From positions 186,001 to 250,000 of the forward strand of contig CANLVH010000003.1 of the NCBI GenBank assembly GCA_947494545.1: a DNA stretch of 64,000 bases, written 5' to 3'. This stretch comes from an uncultured Mesonia sp. (GTDB taxonomy: Bacteria; Bacteroidota; Bacteroidia; Flavobacteriales; Flavobacteriaceae). Below the pieces are notes generated by a model, which saw only the letters and a program-made list of their open reading frames with translations, made no database searches and was not told the origin of the DNA. This document shows positions 35,320 through 43,950 of this stretch, one piece after another (position 1 is the stretch's first letter; every line of letters begins with the position of its first letter). Made by a program: the position numbers and the translations under genes.

Positions 35320-37095
35320 TTAAATTTCATCAAACTCAAAATCTAGACCTTGTAATTCTGGTGTAATCTCTAAAGGATTTCCAGCTTTAGTTTGCCTGCC
35401 GGTTTCTGATATTAAATGCAAATTGGTCTTGGCTCTTGAACAGATGACATAAAGTAGTTTTTTGGAAGCTGCCATAGGGTCTGCATTAAAAATATCATTC
35501 CAATGAGGAACATAACCTCTCAATAGGCCATAAGCAATAACAGTTTCAAACTCTTCTCCTTTTACACCGACACAAGTGTTAATGACCACTCCTGACATTT
35601 CCCTATAAAAACTCATAAAAGATTCTATATCACTTGGCACTTGAAAGGTTGGGTCTTCCAGACGGCTCTTTATGACATCAAAAAAAGTCTTGCGATTTAT
35701 AAGAAGTTGCTCGTGAATATTTTGGTCAATACCAACAGCATCAAGAAATTGGTCAAAGCAATCATTTAGATAGTCGATACCTTCCGTTTCATCGGATGTT
35801 ATCGAATTAATCAATCTTAATACGTTTCTTTCTGTCTGATATTGTTCATTAAACTCTGTATTAGTATGTTCTTTGAAAGTTTTGATTATTTCAGTACACC
35901 ATTTGTAACGTAAAGAATATATTCTTGGCTTTGGTTGTGTTAAGAACAACCTTGATAATTTATACCAAATATTGTTTCGGTTTTTTGACATTGGTGCTAA
36001 ACCAGAAGCGTCAAAGTTTACATCTGGTAGTTTTGCCCTAAGCTGTTTTGTGATGGAAGTAATTAACCACCATTGAGGTACTAATACGCATATCTCATCC
36101 TCTGGAATTTCTTTATCCAAGCTATATTTTATAAGCCTAGCAATCTCGTCAACCAAGTATCCTTTATCAAGGGTATTGTTATAAGTTATAATGCTTTCAG
36201 CATCCCTATTGCTGCCAATTGCTTCGATTTTAATTGGGTTGGTTTGGAACAAAGAATAAAAGTCAATAATTCTTTGAGTTGACCTATAATTTCCTGAAAG
36301 CGTAAGTTGCTCAATGGGCAAAGTATTCAACTCATCTTGTATTTCTTCCAAACTTTTGGCAACACCACCTAAAGAGGCGTATATTGCTTGGTCAGTATCC
36401 CCAACTAAAAAAAGGCTTGAACTGCCTTCTCCAGTTATTATAATGGAAGAAATAATTGCATAAAGCAAATCTTGTGTGTCTTGGTATTCGTCAACACATA
36501 CAAGACTAAAGATATTGGATAGTGTTTTTTTTATTTTTGGATGCTTGGTTAAGAGCTTATAAGAGTAATAAAGTAGAAGTTCAAAATCAATTAACTTCTC
36601 TGCTTGAAGTCTTTCGTGATACTCTTTAAGAACCCTTTTTTGAATTGTTTTTGGTTCGGCAAATGTACCATCCCTATTGAATCTGAAATTAATGGGGTCA
36701 ATAGGTTTTAATTTATGTTTTTCTTTTAGTTCGCTTATAATGTCCGAAGCATAAGTTTCATCTGCAATTAAAAATCCATTTTTGAGTTCTGGCAAATAAC
36801 AGGAATAAGGTTTAATAATCCATTCAAGACAAAACGAATGCAAAGTACCAGACCAAACTCGCTTACTATTAATACCCATCGCATTTAATCTGCGATATAT
36901 TTCTTCAGAAGCTCTTACCGTGAAGGTAAGTGCAACTATTCTTTCTTTACTGTCTTCATCAACGTTTTCTAAAGCAAAAGCAAGTTTATGGATAATTACC
37001 CGAGTTTTTCCACTTCCTGGGCAAGCAGTAAGTAGTACATTACCGTCTTTAATAACGGCATCTTTCTGTTGATCGCTTAGAATATCTAAAATCAT
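35320..37095 (-). CDS. gajB: GajB-like UvrD/Rep-family helicase (Gabija)
   Basis: The 591-residue SF1A helicase has motif I ACPGSGKT (24-31), LTFTVRASEEI, motif II VCVDEYQDTQD, motif III LVGDTDQAIY, LSGNYRSTQRII and the late NTCVGVKGEEFETVI segment. Gabija GajB proteins belong to this family. They sense DNA ends and activate GajA. The start overlaps the GajA-like stop by four bases, which with the partner identity makes a Gabija assignment strong. It is somewhat longer than the best-known GajB. Confidence 0.9.
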   Translation of the reverse strand: MILDILSDQQKDAVIKDGNVLLTACPGSGKTRVIIHKLAFALENVDEDSKERIVALTFTVRASEEIYRRLNAMGINSKRVWSGTLHSFCLEWIIKPYSCYLPELKNGFLIADETYASDIISELKEKHKLKPIDPINFRFNRDGTFAEPKTIQKRVLKEYHERLQAEKLIDFELLLYYSYKLLTKHPKIKKTLSNIFSLVCVDEYQDTQDLLYAIISSIIITGEGSSSLFLVGDTDQAIYASLGGVAKSLEEIQDELNTLPIEQLTLSGNYRSTQRIIDFYSLFQTNPIKIEAIGSNRDAESIITYNNTLDKGYLVDEIARLIKYSLDKEIPEDEICVLVPQWWLITSITKQLRAKLPDVNFDASGLAPMSKNRNNIWYKLSRLFLTQPKPRIYSLRYKWCTEIIKTFKEHTNTEFNEQYQTERNVLRLINSITSDETEGIDYLNDCFDQFLDAVGIDQNIHEQLLINRKTFFDVIKSRLEDPTFQVPSDIESFMSFYREMSGVVINTCVGVKGEEFETVIAYGLLRGYVPHWNDIFNADPMAASKKLLYVICSRAKTNLHLISETGRQTKAGNPLEITPELQGLDFEFDEI

Positions 37096-39206
37096 AAATA
37101 CAACAAGAATTTGGTAAATTGGTCATTAGGAAAACTGGTAATATACTCATCCACAACCTGTTGGTCTTCTTTACCCTTAAATCTAACTTTTGATGCTACT
37201 TTAAAATAACTATCATTTTTACTGCGTCTAATTTTTCGTAACCTGTATTTAGCAGTTTTAGCTTTAGATGCATTATTTAGATGGGAAGATGCAAAAGCAA
37301 CGGCTTTTAAAATATACTCAGGAATGTATGTGTTGTAAACTAAATTATCTGCAACAACCAGAGCAAGCCAACCTTTACCTTTTTTATCTGCCAATCGTAA
37401 AACTTCTACACCAGCAATTGAAACTGATTTGTCCTCTAGTTTTTTCTTTGAAGTTTCAATAGCTGCTTCTTGTTTGAAAATCTCATCAAGTGATTCAACG
37501 AATTCGTGACTATTACCGTTCATAAGTAAATCTACCTCAAAAGTATAGCTAGAATAAAAAGGGGATAAAAAGCTGTTTTTACTGCAAAATTTATCAAGTT
37601 TTATCTTTCTTTCAGCACCACTAACTTGCGAAGCCCTACAATGTTTTTCATAAGTAGAATCATCATTTTCATCAGCAGGTAAATCAACGATGCTAGCATC
37701 CAAATCGGTTAATATAGCACAGTTTTTTTGAATTCTATCGTTGTGGAAAAGTCTAGCGATATTTTTAAAACCTGTACTACCAATGTTTACAAGACTGACA
37801 CCAATTTCATCGAGCGAAATTCCAAATACTTTTTTGAACATTTGAGGAATAAGAATTTGTTCAGCATCTCCTTCAACCAAAACAACACCTTTTGCAAAAA
37901 GCAAGTTGCTTCTTATGGCATCCAAATATCTTTCGGCTCTTGTTATGTATTCATCATCGAGATTATTTGCTGGTTGATATACTAATGTTTGCTTGTTTGC
38001 TCGACTTAAGATGTTTACCGAGCTTATACGGCTTACGGATGAAATATGAGTAGAGTGCGTTGAAATGATAACTTGGGTTCTATTTGTTTGTACATTATCA
38101 AATAGTGTTTTTTGGATATGTGTGTGAATATGAGCTTCTGGTTCTTCTATAAGAAGAAAATTTGCAATTCTATCTGTCCTGATTTTCTCATACTCCAATA
38201 ACTTAAGTGATAGGTAAATCATATTTGCACCACCTAGACTAAGCTCCCAGATTTTGCCCATATAGCCCTCTTCATCTGGGTCTCCAACCCATAATTTGAG
38301 CGATTGCAACAGCTTTTCCATATCATTCGGAAGCTCGGATTTTACATCTATATTTGGCCCATAAGTTGTACCAACAGCTTCCTTAATACTTTTGTCAATT
38401 CCGTCTTTGACCTCTTTCACTTCTTTGAGAGAACTAATCTGGTCATTGAGTTTATCGATGCTTTCAATTATATCGGTTTGTTTAGAAACTTCTACAGTTT
38501 TTTCTTTTCCTCTTAGCAAGTTTATCAAAGGATTAGTAGAATAGGAACGTAAGTCGCTTTCAACATCGCGTAGAGCCTTGATAAACGTACAAGATACTTC
38601 GTTATGTACACTAATTTCTCTTGGCAGAAATGTTCCGAAAATTAGTTCTTCCTTATCATCTGGATTAGGAAATTCAACAGTATCAAAATCTCCTACATAT
38701 TTTTTATAAATGGCATCATCGCTGAAATCTCCAGTTCCTCTACATAGGTAAGATGTTTCGTAATCATCGATTGTAAGCTTATCAAGATAAAGTTGAAGCC
38801 CTTCCACAGTTTTTCCTGCTGTTTGTGAATAATCGTAAAGTTCTTTTCTAAATTGATATTTTGGTCTAAAATAGACCGAATAACTTCCCGTTTTTTTGTC
38901 TCCATCCATATCTCCCGAAGATTGAACCGCAAGAACTTGGGCTTCTTCACTTGCATCTAATTCTTCAAAAGTGACTGAAAGAATCATCCAATGGCCAGCC
39001 CACTTTCCCAAACCTCTATTAAAATCAGATTCATTAAATCTAATATATCTTGGAAGTTTATCGTCAATTAGAACTCGTAATGCAAAAAAAAGATTTGTTT
39101 TACCTGAACCGTTTTCTCCTAAAATTGTATTAATACCTTTTTTAAAGATAAATTTTGACTTAAGGTAGTTTCTAAAATTCCTTATAGATAGCGAACTTAT
39201 ATGCAT
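37092..39206 (-). CDS. gajA: GajA-like OLD-family ATPase/TOPRIM nuclease (Gabija)
   Basis: The 704-residue protein opens with an ABC-type ATPase domain (SIRNFRNY, Walker A GENGSGKT at 30-37). The signature LSLGGANMIYLSLKLLEYE and Walker B FLLIEEPEAH, with the IISTHSTHISS switch, follow. The TOPRIM part has GVVLVEGDAEQILIP and NCAILTDLDAS, supplying the metal-binding Glu and Asp residues. GajA nicks DNA when nucleotides fall during phage infection. It is the first gene of the pair and longer than typical GajA. Confidence 0.92.
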   Translation of the reverse strand: MHISSLSIRNFRNYLKSKFIFKKGINTILGENGSGKTNLFFALRVLIDDKLPRYIRFNESDFNRGLGKWAGHWMILSVTFEELDASEEAQVLAVQSSGDMDGDKKTGSYSVYFRPKYQFRKELYDYSQTAGKTVEGLQLYLDKLTIDDYETSYLCRGTGDFSDDAIYKKYVGDFDTVEFPNPDDKEELIFGTFLPREISVHNEVSCTFIKALRDVESDLRSYSTNPLINLLRGKEKTVEVSKQTDIIESIDKLNDQISSLKEVKEVKDGIDKSIKEAVGTTYGPNIDVKSELPNDMEKLLQSLKLWVGDPDEEGYMGKIWELSLGGANMIYLSLKLLEYEKIRTDRIANFLLIEEPEAHIHTHIQKTLFDNVQTNRTQVIISTHSTHISSVSRISSVNILSRANKQTLVYQPANNLDDEYITRAERYLDAIRSNLLFAKGVVLVEGDAEQILIPQMFKKVFGISLDEIGVSLVNIGSTGFKNIARLFHNDRIQKNCAILTDLDASIVDLPADENDDSTYEKHCRASQVSGAERKIKLDKFCSKNSFLSPFYSSYTFEVDLLMNGNSHEFVESLDEIFKQEAAIETSKKKLEDKSVSIAGVEVLRLADKKGKGWLALVVADNLVYNTYIPEYILKAVAFASSHLNNASKAKTAKYRLRKIRRSKNDSYFKVASKVRFKGKEDQQVVDEYITSFPNDQFTKFLLYL

Positions 39207-39343
39207 AATAATTTTTTCTAATGATTCTCGAACCTAAAAAAAGCTGATGAAAACCCATCTGCTTGAATCAAAAACCTATGTCTGTTTGGCGAATCCCAAT
39301 ATAATAAATTAAGAGTATAAGGTATCACGTTTTTACAAAATTA

Positions 39344-40097
39344 TTAGGTTAAAACATTATATCTTAATTCCTCATAATACTTACTGTTGTTTAAAAGAAT
39401 CATTGGGACTTCTGTATAGAACTTATTATTAAAGCCAAATTCAAAGAATACGGCATACTTGCACAATGGTGGTTTAAAAGCTTCCATTGACTCAGCATAT
39501 AATTCAATTTTAAACTTAAAGGCTCGGGTGGATGGTATTTCCAATTCATCTTGTAAAATGGTTTCCTCAATCTCTCCGTCGAAAGGCAGTTTAATTTTAT
39601 AAGTAATTATTGGTCTTAAAATATTTGGCAAGGGCATGTTTGGCCCCGATAAACCTATTGGAAGATTTTTCACTTTACCCCTAACGCTTGTAAGTAACAA
39701 AGTCTTACTTGAGTTATTTATTAAGCTAAAATTGAATATTGGAAATAAAGACTGTTCTTTTACCGCTTCGAAAGCATTTTTGGCATTTTTAAAAGGTCGC
39801 CACCCACAATTTTCTTCATCGATAGATACAGAAACAAACTGAATCAAGGATTTTTTATTCCTTAGATTTAGTTTCTTGTCGATAACATCCTGTTTTGAAA
39901 TATCGCCCTTAGTAATTTTTGAGTGACAGTTTGGGCACAATAAAATTAGATTAGAGGACTCATTGTGTGAAGGTTCTTCATCGATATGATGAATTTGAAA
40001 ATGACCTACTTCATCGTTGATGCAAAAAGGACATTTTGAAACGATTTCTTTTTGCAGCTCTGCTTTTACTTTTGCTACTTTAGGTATTGGTATTCAT
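39344..40097 (-). pseudogene. HNH endonuclease gene with a one-base frameshift near its start
   Basis: The main frame includes a full HNH core: KCPFC, GHFQIHHIDEEPSHNESSNL and ILLCPNCHSKITKGD, followed by about 180 residues of an unassigned beta-rich domain. No usable start lies in that frame, since a stop precedes the IPIPKVAKVKAELQKEIVSK segment. The ATG at 40097 (MNTNT) reaches it only if one base, probably a C in TACC near 40083, is restored. Otherwise translation would have to begin after the zinc-binding half. It is either a decayed or mis-sequenced gene. It lies between Gabija and the second AbiE pair. Confidence 0.7.
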
Positions 40098-40110
40098 TTT
40101 TTGTTTCTTC

Positions 40111-41184
40111 TCATCTATTAAAGTCTTTTCTCCATCCTGATTTTAAAGCAGTTTTATACCAATAAAAAAAAGCTTCCGGATTGCTCTTTTTCAATTTATT
40201 TAGCTTGGTGAATGGAGGGTTCTCAATCAACCAATCTTTAACCTCAAGCGGATTGGTAAACCTTTCGATTTCGCTATCAATACCAGCCTTAATCAGTTCA
40301 GATAGGTATGCAACTTTTGAAGCAGCTGTAATGGCTTCTTCAATATTGAACCTTACCAATGTAAAATTGGTAAAATTGCTTATTCCAGTTTGTAGATGTT
40401 TAAATTCATCAGATTTAGTGTTACGGGTAGAAAGAACATAACACGCTCCTCGAGTGTCTTCCAAAACTTGTTCTGAGGTTATGTCTAATTTTCTAAACGC
40501 TATTTCCTCTGCAACTACTTTTGTGTAACTGTTACGAACTGTTTCCAAGTCCGAAATATTATCCATTAAAAACGCTACGTCGAATAACTGTTTAATAATT
40601 TCAATTGGTCTATCTTTGCTGTATAAAATCCCTGTAGTTTTTGGTGCAAACGCAGTTAGTTTATCACCTAAAATGGCATCAAACGTTGGCATTTTTACTG
40701 TTGTGATTTTCCCTTGTATTTGAAGCCAGTTGTGAGCAATAGGAATTTCTGTAAGTTCGGGATAAGGGTTTGGTGTGTAGAGAATATCCAGTAAAATTGG
40801 CTCAACACGACCATCTATATTGCTTTTGTAGAACATCTTGAAATGACCAACTGGCGCATCAGGCGTGTGCTTTCTGTCATTGTCATCTTCCCAGTGTGTA
40901 AACGCTTCGGTTTTCCTACTTATAACGTCAAGAACAGATTCTATTTCGTCTCGACTTTGTTCGGTAATAATATCGATGTCGATTGAAAACCTTTTAGGTT
41001 CTTCTGTTGCCAACAATAATGCAGTTCCACCTTTAAAAATAAAATCTAGTTTGTTGATTTTAAGTTGTTCTAAAAATAATAAGGCATAGACAACCTTTTC
41101 AATGAGTTTTGGGTCATACTTTTTACCTAGTCTTTTTTTGACTTCATAAATCCACTCTGATTGATATTTAGTTTCTTTAATCAT
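40111..41184 (-). CDS. AbiEii/AbiGii-like nucleotidyltransferase toxin
   Basis: The 357-residue protein has IFKGGTALLLATEEPKRFSIDIDII, the nucleotidyltransferase GG motif plus paired Asp residues, at about 48-75. PTFDAILGDKLTAFAPKTTGI in the middle is the second conserved block. It is the second AbiE-type toxin in this element and is not close to the first, so the element carries two different addiction or defence pairs. It lies 24 bases after its antitoxin. A likely operator sits in that junction. Confidence 0.88.
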   Translation of the reverse strand: MIKETKYQSEWIYEVKKRLGKKYDPKLIEKVVYALLFLEQLKINKLDFIFKGGTALLLATEEPKRFSIDIDIITEQSRDEIESVLDVISRKTEAFTHWEDDNDRKHTPDAPVGHFKMFYKSNIDGRVEPILLDILYTPNPYPELTEIPIAHNWLQIQGKITTVKMPTFDAILGDKLTAFAPKTTGILYSKDRPIEIIKQLFDVAFLMDNISDLETVRNSYTKVVAEEIAFRKLDITSEQVLEDTRGACYVLSTRNTKSDEFKHLQTGISNFTNFTLVRFNIEEAITAASKVAYLSELIKAGIDSEIERFTNPLEVKDWLIENPPFTKLNKLKKSNPEAFFYWYKTALKSGWRKDFNR

Positions 41185-41195
41185 TATAATTAATG

Positions 41196-41224
41196 TTTGG
41201 CAATAAAATTAATTATTTGCCAAA
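41196..41224. promoter_or_regulatory. operator-like inverted repeat before the AbiEii toxin gene
   Basis: TTTGGCAA (41196-41203) and TTTGCCAAA (41216-41224) form an inverted repeat just upstream of the toxin start and over the end of the antitoxin gene. A repeat of the same consensus lies upstream of the antitoxin at 41963-41986. Confidence 0.55.
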
Positions 41225-41962
41225 GTTAAATTGCTTAAGTTTTCAACTTCCTTCTCTCTATTACGCCTGTGGGCATAGCGCTTCATTTTACTTGTGCTTA
41301 TTTCAAACTTTTCGAATGTCGATCGGTAAATAAATTCCAATTCACTTTGCTGTGCACCAAATAAATTAGTGTCTATAAGCATATCGACCAACAATTTTTC
41401 AAGGGATGGGATAACGATGTTCTTGGTTTCGATTAAAGGTGCTTCAGATACCAACTGTTTAAGAATTATTATGTCATCACTATTATGAATGTACAGTTCA
41501 AATGTTTCAGCATCTGGTTCTATAAAAACGGTTTTGCCCTGATCTTTCAACTTGTAAAAAACGGACTGTGCTACATCTCTTTCCAATTCAATTATGGTGT
41601 AAAACTTAAATGGTTGGTGGCGCATAAATTCGTTTAACCATAAAGTGTTCCACACACAGAATTCAATGAATGGATAGTCTTTTTTTATTTTATTGTACAG
41701 TCGTTTTAATTTGATATCAACAACTGGAATAAATCTATTTTTTCCACTTAAAGTGTATTTACCTCTGGATGGGTTTTTTAACACACCTTCTTTTTTAAGT
41801 TTAGACAAATACACAGTGATAGAACTTTCCTTTAAGTTCGGAAAATCTTTCTGAATAAGCTCTACCAGACTGGTTTTTGAAATAGCTTGCTGGTCAACAA
41901 AGTATGTTGGTATTTTATCTTTAATAGTTTGTTCCAGAACAATGATATTTTGAATTAAACTA
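41209..41962 (-). CDS. AbiEi/DUF6577-like antitoxin, start uncertain
   Basis: The frame has a winged-helix segment (KTSLVELIQKDFPNLKESSITVYLSKLKKEGVL) followed by NPSRGKYTLSGKNRFIPVV, then an antitoxin-like core with FCVWNTLWLNEFMRHQPFKFYTIIELERDVAQSVFY. It pairs with the AbiEii toxin downstream. The frame is open back to 42045, inside the DnaC-like gene. No ATG lies between the operator (41963-41986) and the conserved domain. A non-canonical start near LEQTIKDKIP (about 41930) is likely, and the right edge given here is approximate. Confidence 0.75.
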
Positions 41963-41986
41963 TGGCAAAATACACATTTTTTGCCA
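41963..41986. promoter_or_regulatory. operator-like inverted repeat upstream of AbiEi
   Basis: TGGCAAAA (41963-41970) and TTTTGCCA (41979-41986) are perfect reverse complements separated by 8 bases. AbiEi antitoxins are known to bind inverted repeats in their promoters and autorepress. The same TTGGCAA/TTGCCAA core recurs before the toxin gene. Confidence 0.6.
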
Positions 41987-42007
41987 AAGTTTAATAATAA
42001 ATAGTAA

Positions 42008-42670
42008 TTACTTCCGTTTATCCCTAGCCTTGGTATCAAAAGCAATCAAATTAAAAAGTTCTCGCATCCGGCTTCGCACGCGATTCCCATAACGTTCTTC
42101 CAGTTCCTCGGCATTGAGATTGGTAGTAGCGTGTGTTTTAATTTTTTTCTTGGTTTGCTGATATAATTCATACCGAGACAAGAGTACTTCTCCCATCACG
42201 TTTAGATCCTTACCGTAGAACCTGCCGGCAGGTTCTACGCCCAAATCGTCAAAGCAGTAGAATTTTGTGTTTCCATAATCTTCTACGGTTTTAAAGCCGA
42301 GATGGTTAAAACTAAAAGTTACATTCCGGCAGGGAATCATTTCGTAGGGACGTTGCAAAGGAACAAGGTGTTTTAGTAATTTCATTAAACTGGTCTTACC
42401 ACAACCTACGGGTCCAGATAGTAGAATTCCTTTCTCTATATCGATTTTATGTTTTTTACAATTGCCTTTATCCTTGATAAAATAGGCGCAGAGCTTTCTT
42501 ATGATCGGTTTATCCTCTTCGTAAATCCTAAATTTATTCCCGAAGAGTAATTTTCCTTTGGCGTTCAGATAAACTAGAATTTTCGGAAAATCGTACAGTA
42601 CGCTTTTCCCATCAAATTTACCTAACGAATATTCGACGCCGCCTTCTGTTATTTTAGAGGGGTTGTCCAT
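42008..42670 (-). CDS. DnaC/IstB-like ATPase
   Basis: The 220-residue AAA+ protein has Walker A LLSGPVGCGKTSLMKLL and Walker B-like FYCFDDLGVE, then ATTNLNAEELEERYGNRVRSRMRELF with the sensor and arginine-finger region. It resembles helicase loaders found next to Rep-like proteins on plasmids and ICEs. It probably supports replication of the excised circle. A perfect 24-base palindrome (42215-42238) lies in frame in the coding sequence, adding residues EPAGRF directly after the Walker B strand. Its start overlaps the upstream gene by 17 bases. Confidence 0.85.
   Translation of the reverse strand: MDNPSKITEGGVEYSLGKFDGKSVLYDFPKILVYLNAKGKLLFGNKFRIYEEDKPIIRKLCAYFIKDKGNCKKHKIDIEKGILLSGPVGCGKTSLMKLLKHLVPLQRPYEMIPCRNVTFSFNHLGFKTVEDYGNTKFYCFDDLGVEPAGRFYGKDLNVMGEVLLSRYELYQQTKKKIKTHATTNLNAEELEERYGNRVRSRMRELFNLIAFDTKARDKRK
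42215..42238. repeat. 24-base perfect palindrome inside the DnaC-like gene
   Basis: The palindrome is centred on CTGCCGGCAG and flanked by GTAGAAC/GTTCTAC. It keeps the reading frame and encodes extra residues after the Walker B motif. It resembles a selfish palindromic repeat accepted within a protein. Confidence 0.9.
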
Positions 42671-43421
42671 AATCTTTGTTTTTAGCGGTTCGCAAGTTGT
42701 CCTTGTTCCGATAGCTATCGGAATGGGACGGTGGTTTTTTGTTTAATTTGTTTTCTTTGGCAAATAAGTCGGTTCTATCCATCCAATTTTTAGCTAAAGC
42801 CTTCCAATCTCTGATTGTTTTTCCATCGCTAGTTTTCCAATTCCGATTTTCATAATGATCGAAGAATTTTTTTCCTTCATCAGCATTAAAACCTTTTTCA
42901 ATAAAAAAATCAAAAACAGCCTGCCAGCCCTTTGGTTGTTTTACATTGTTTACTTGTTTGATATTGTTTATAGTAGATACCAATGCTTGTCCACTCACGG
43001 GACGGTGTGGGTACATAGCTTGTCCATTAGTGGAATGGTGCTGGTACACTAGCGGTTCACGTATGGGATGGTAGTGTTCCGCAAGCTGTTCCAATTCGGG
43101 ATTGTAGCGTCCCACATCTGGTTCATCACTTGTCCCAAAAATGGACATCTTAATCTTGCTTCCTTTGTATGGATTGTTGGACGGAAAATAAGATAGATAT
43201 TTCCATGTATCGAGGTCGGTTACACAGCGATGATAGGTGGATTTTGAGCCAATTTTGGCCACGCGCATCAGTTCGCGACGGTTCACGAAAAACTCAATAG
43301 CAAAGCGGCTGGCATTCCATTCCTGAAAAAGTGCCAGATACAGGCTAATATGAGTCGGGTTCAAGCGGTCATCGAAGAAAAACTTTTCAAAAGCCGCATT
43401 AAGAAGTTTGATGTAATTCAT
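42654..43421 (-). CDS. Rep-like winged-helix replication protein
   Basis: The 255-residue protein starts MNYIKLLNAAFEKFFFDDRLNPTHISLYLALFQEWN. A helix-turn-helix-like ELMRVAKIGSKSTYHRCVTDLDTWKYLSY follows, a layout seen in replication-initiator-like or DnaD-like proteins beside DnaC-like loaders on Bacteroidetes elements. The C-terminal FNADEGKKFFDHYENRNWKTSDGKTIRDWKALAKNW segment matches the DnaB/DnaD C-terminal pattern. Replication of the excised element is the likely role. An 18-base palindrome lies in frame near the C terminus. Confidence 0.75.
   Translation of the reverse strand: MNYIKLLNAAFEKFFFDDRLNPTHISLYLALFQEWNASRFAIEFFVNRRELMRVAKIGSKSTYHRCVTDLDTWKYLSYFPSNNPYKGSKIKMSIFGTSDEPDVGRYNPELEQLAEHYHPIREPLVYQHHSTNGQAMYPHRPVSGQALVSTINNIKQVNNVKQPKGWQAVFDFFIEKGFNADEGKKFFDHYENRNWKTSDGKTIRDWKALAKNWMDRTDLFAKENKLNKKPPSHSDSYRNKDNLRTAKNKDYGQPL
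42706..42723. repeat. 18-base perfect palindrome inside the Rep-like gene
   Basis: TTCCGATAGCTATCGGAA reads the same on both strands and encodes SDSYRN within the hydrophilic C-terminal tail. CCGATAGCTATCGG words are common intergenic repeats in Bacteroidetes; here the word lies inside a gene. Confidence 0.9.
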
Positions 43422-43424
43422 AAC

Positions 43425-43709
43425 CTAAGAATTTAATCCGTGCTGCACACGATTGGCATCCATTACATTTTGAATTTCTTCGGCATCGTAATAAATAATG
43501 CCTCCCACTTTTGTGTAAGGAAGCGTACCATTAATTCTTAAGTTTTGAAGTGTTCCCGGACTTACTTGCAGTAAATCCATAACCTCTGAAGATTTGAGGT
43601 ATTTCTTGATTGTGCCCGAAGCTTGTTTGGCTAACAGGTTTTTGATATCGTCGAGCAATTCCATTTTGAATTCTCGAAGATCGTCTGTGGTAATAATACT
43701 TGTCGGCAT
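43425..43709 (-). CDS. excisionase/MerR-type helix-turn-helix protein
   Basis: I use the ATG at 43709 (MPTSIITTDDLREFK), giving 94 residues. An upstream ATG adds a poorly coding stretch. The C-terminal half, YLKSSEVMDLLQVSPGTLQNLRINGTLPYTKVGGIIYYDAEEIQNVM, is a HTH_17-type excisionase-like winged helix. It begins the HTH/Rep/DnaC-like operon. Such proteins act as excision directionality factors or regulators. A TTGACTTTCG word shared with the integrase end lies 72-81 bases upstream. Confidence 0.88.
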   Translation of the reverse strand: MPTSIITTDDLREFKMELLDDIKNLLAKQASGTIKKYLKSSEVMDLLQVSPGTLQNLRINGTLPYTKVGGIIYYDAEEIQNVMDANRVQHGLNS

Positions 43710-43780
43710 AATAAAACGGTTTTTAAAGAAAAGGGCTATCAAAAAGGTTAAACTTTTAAATTGACAGCCCTTAAACTAAT

Positions 43781-43799
43781 TTGACTTTCGTTGACAAAT
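43781..43799 (+). promoter_or_regulatory. TTGACTTTCG site upstream of the excisionase-like gene
   Basis: TTGACTTTCG at 43781-43790 is followed by TTGACAAAT. It repeats the two copies at 9884-9910. The similar continuation (CGTAAACAAAT there, CGTTGACAAAT here) extends the match to about 18 positions. Confidence 0.6.
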
Positions 43800-43950
43800 A
43801 TTGTAAGTTTTTACTCCTTTTTATCCCTATAGCCTTCGTAATTATGAAAAAAATTAACAGTGAAAAAACGTATTCAAATTTATAAAAAGTCCTATTTCAG
43901 ACTATTATTTATTTTCTCCTATTCAGTTTTAGTTAGATGTTTTTAAAAAA

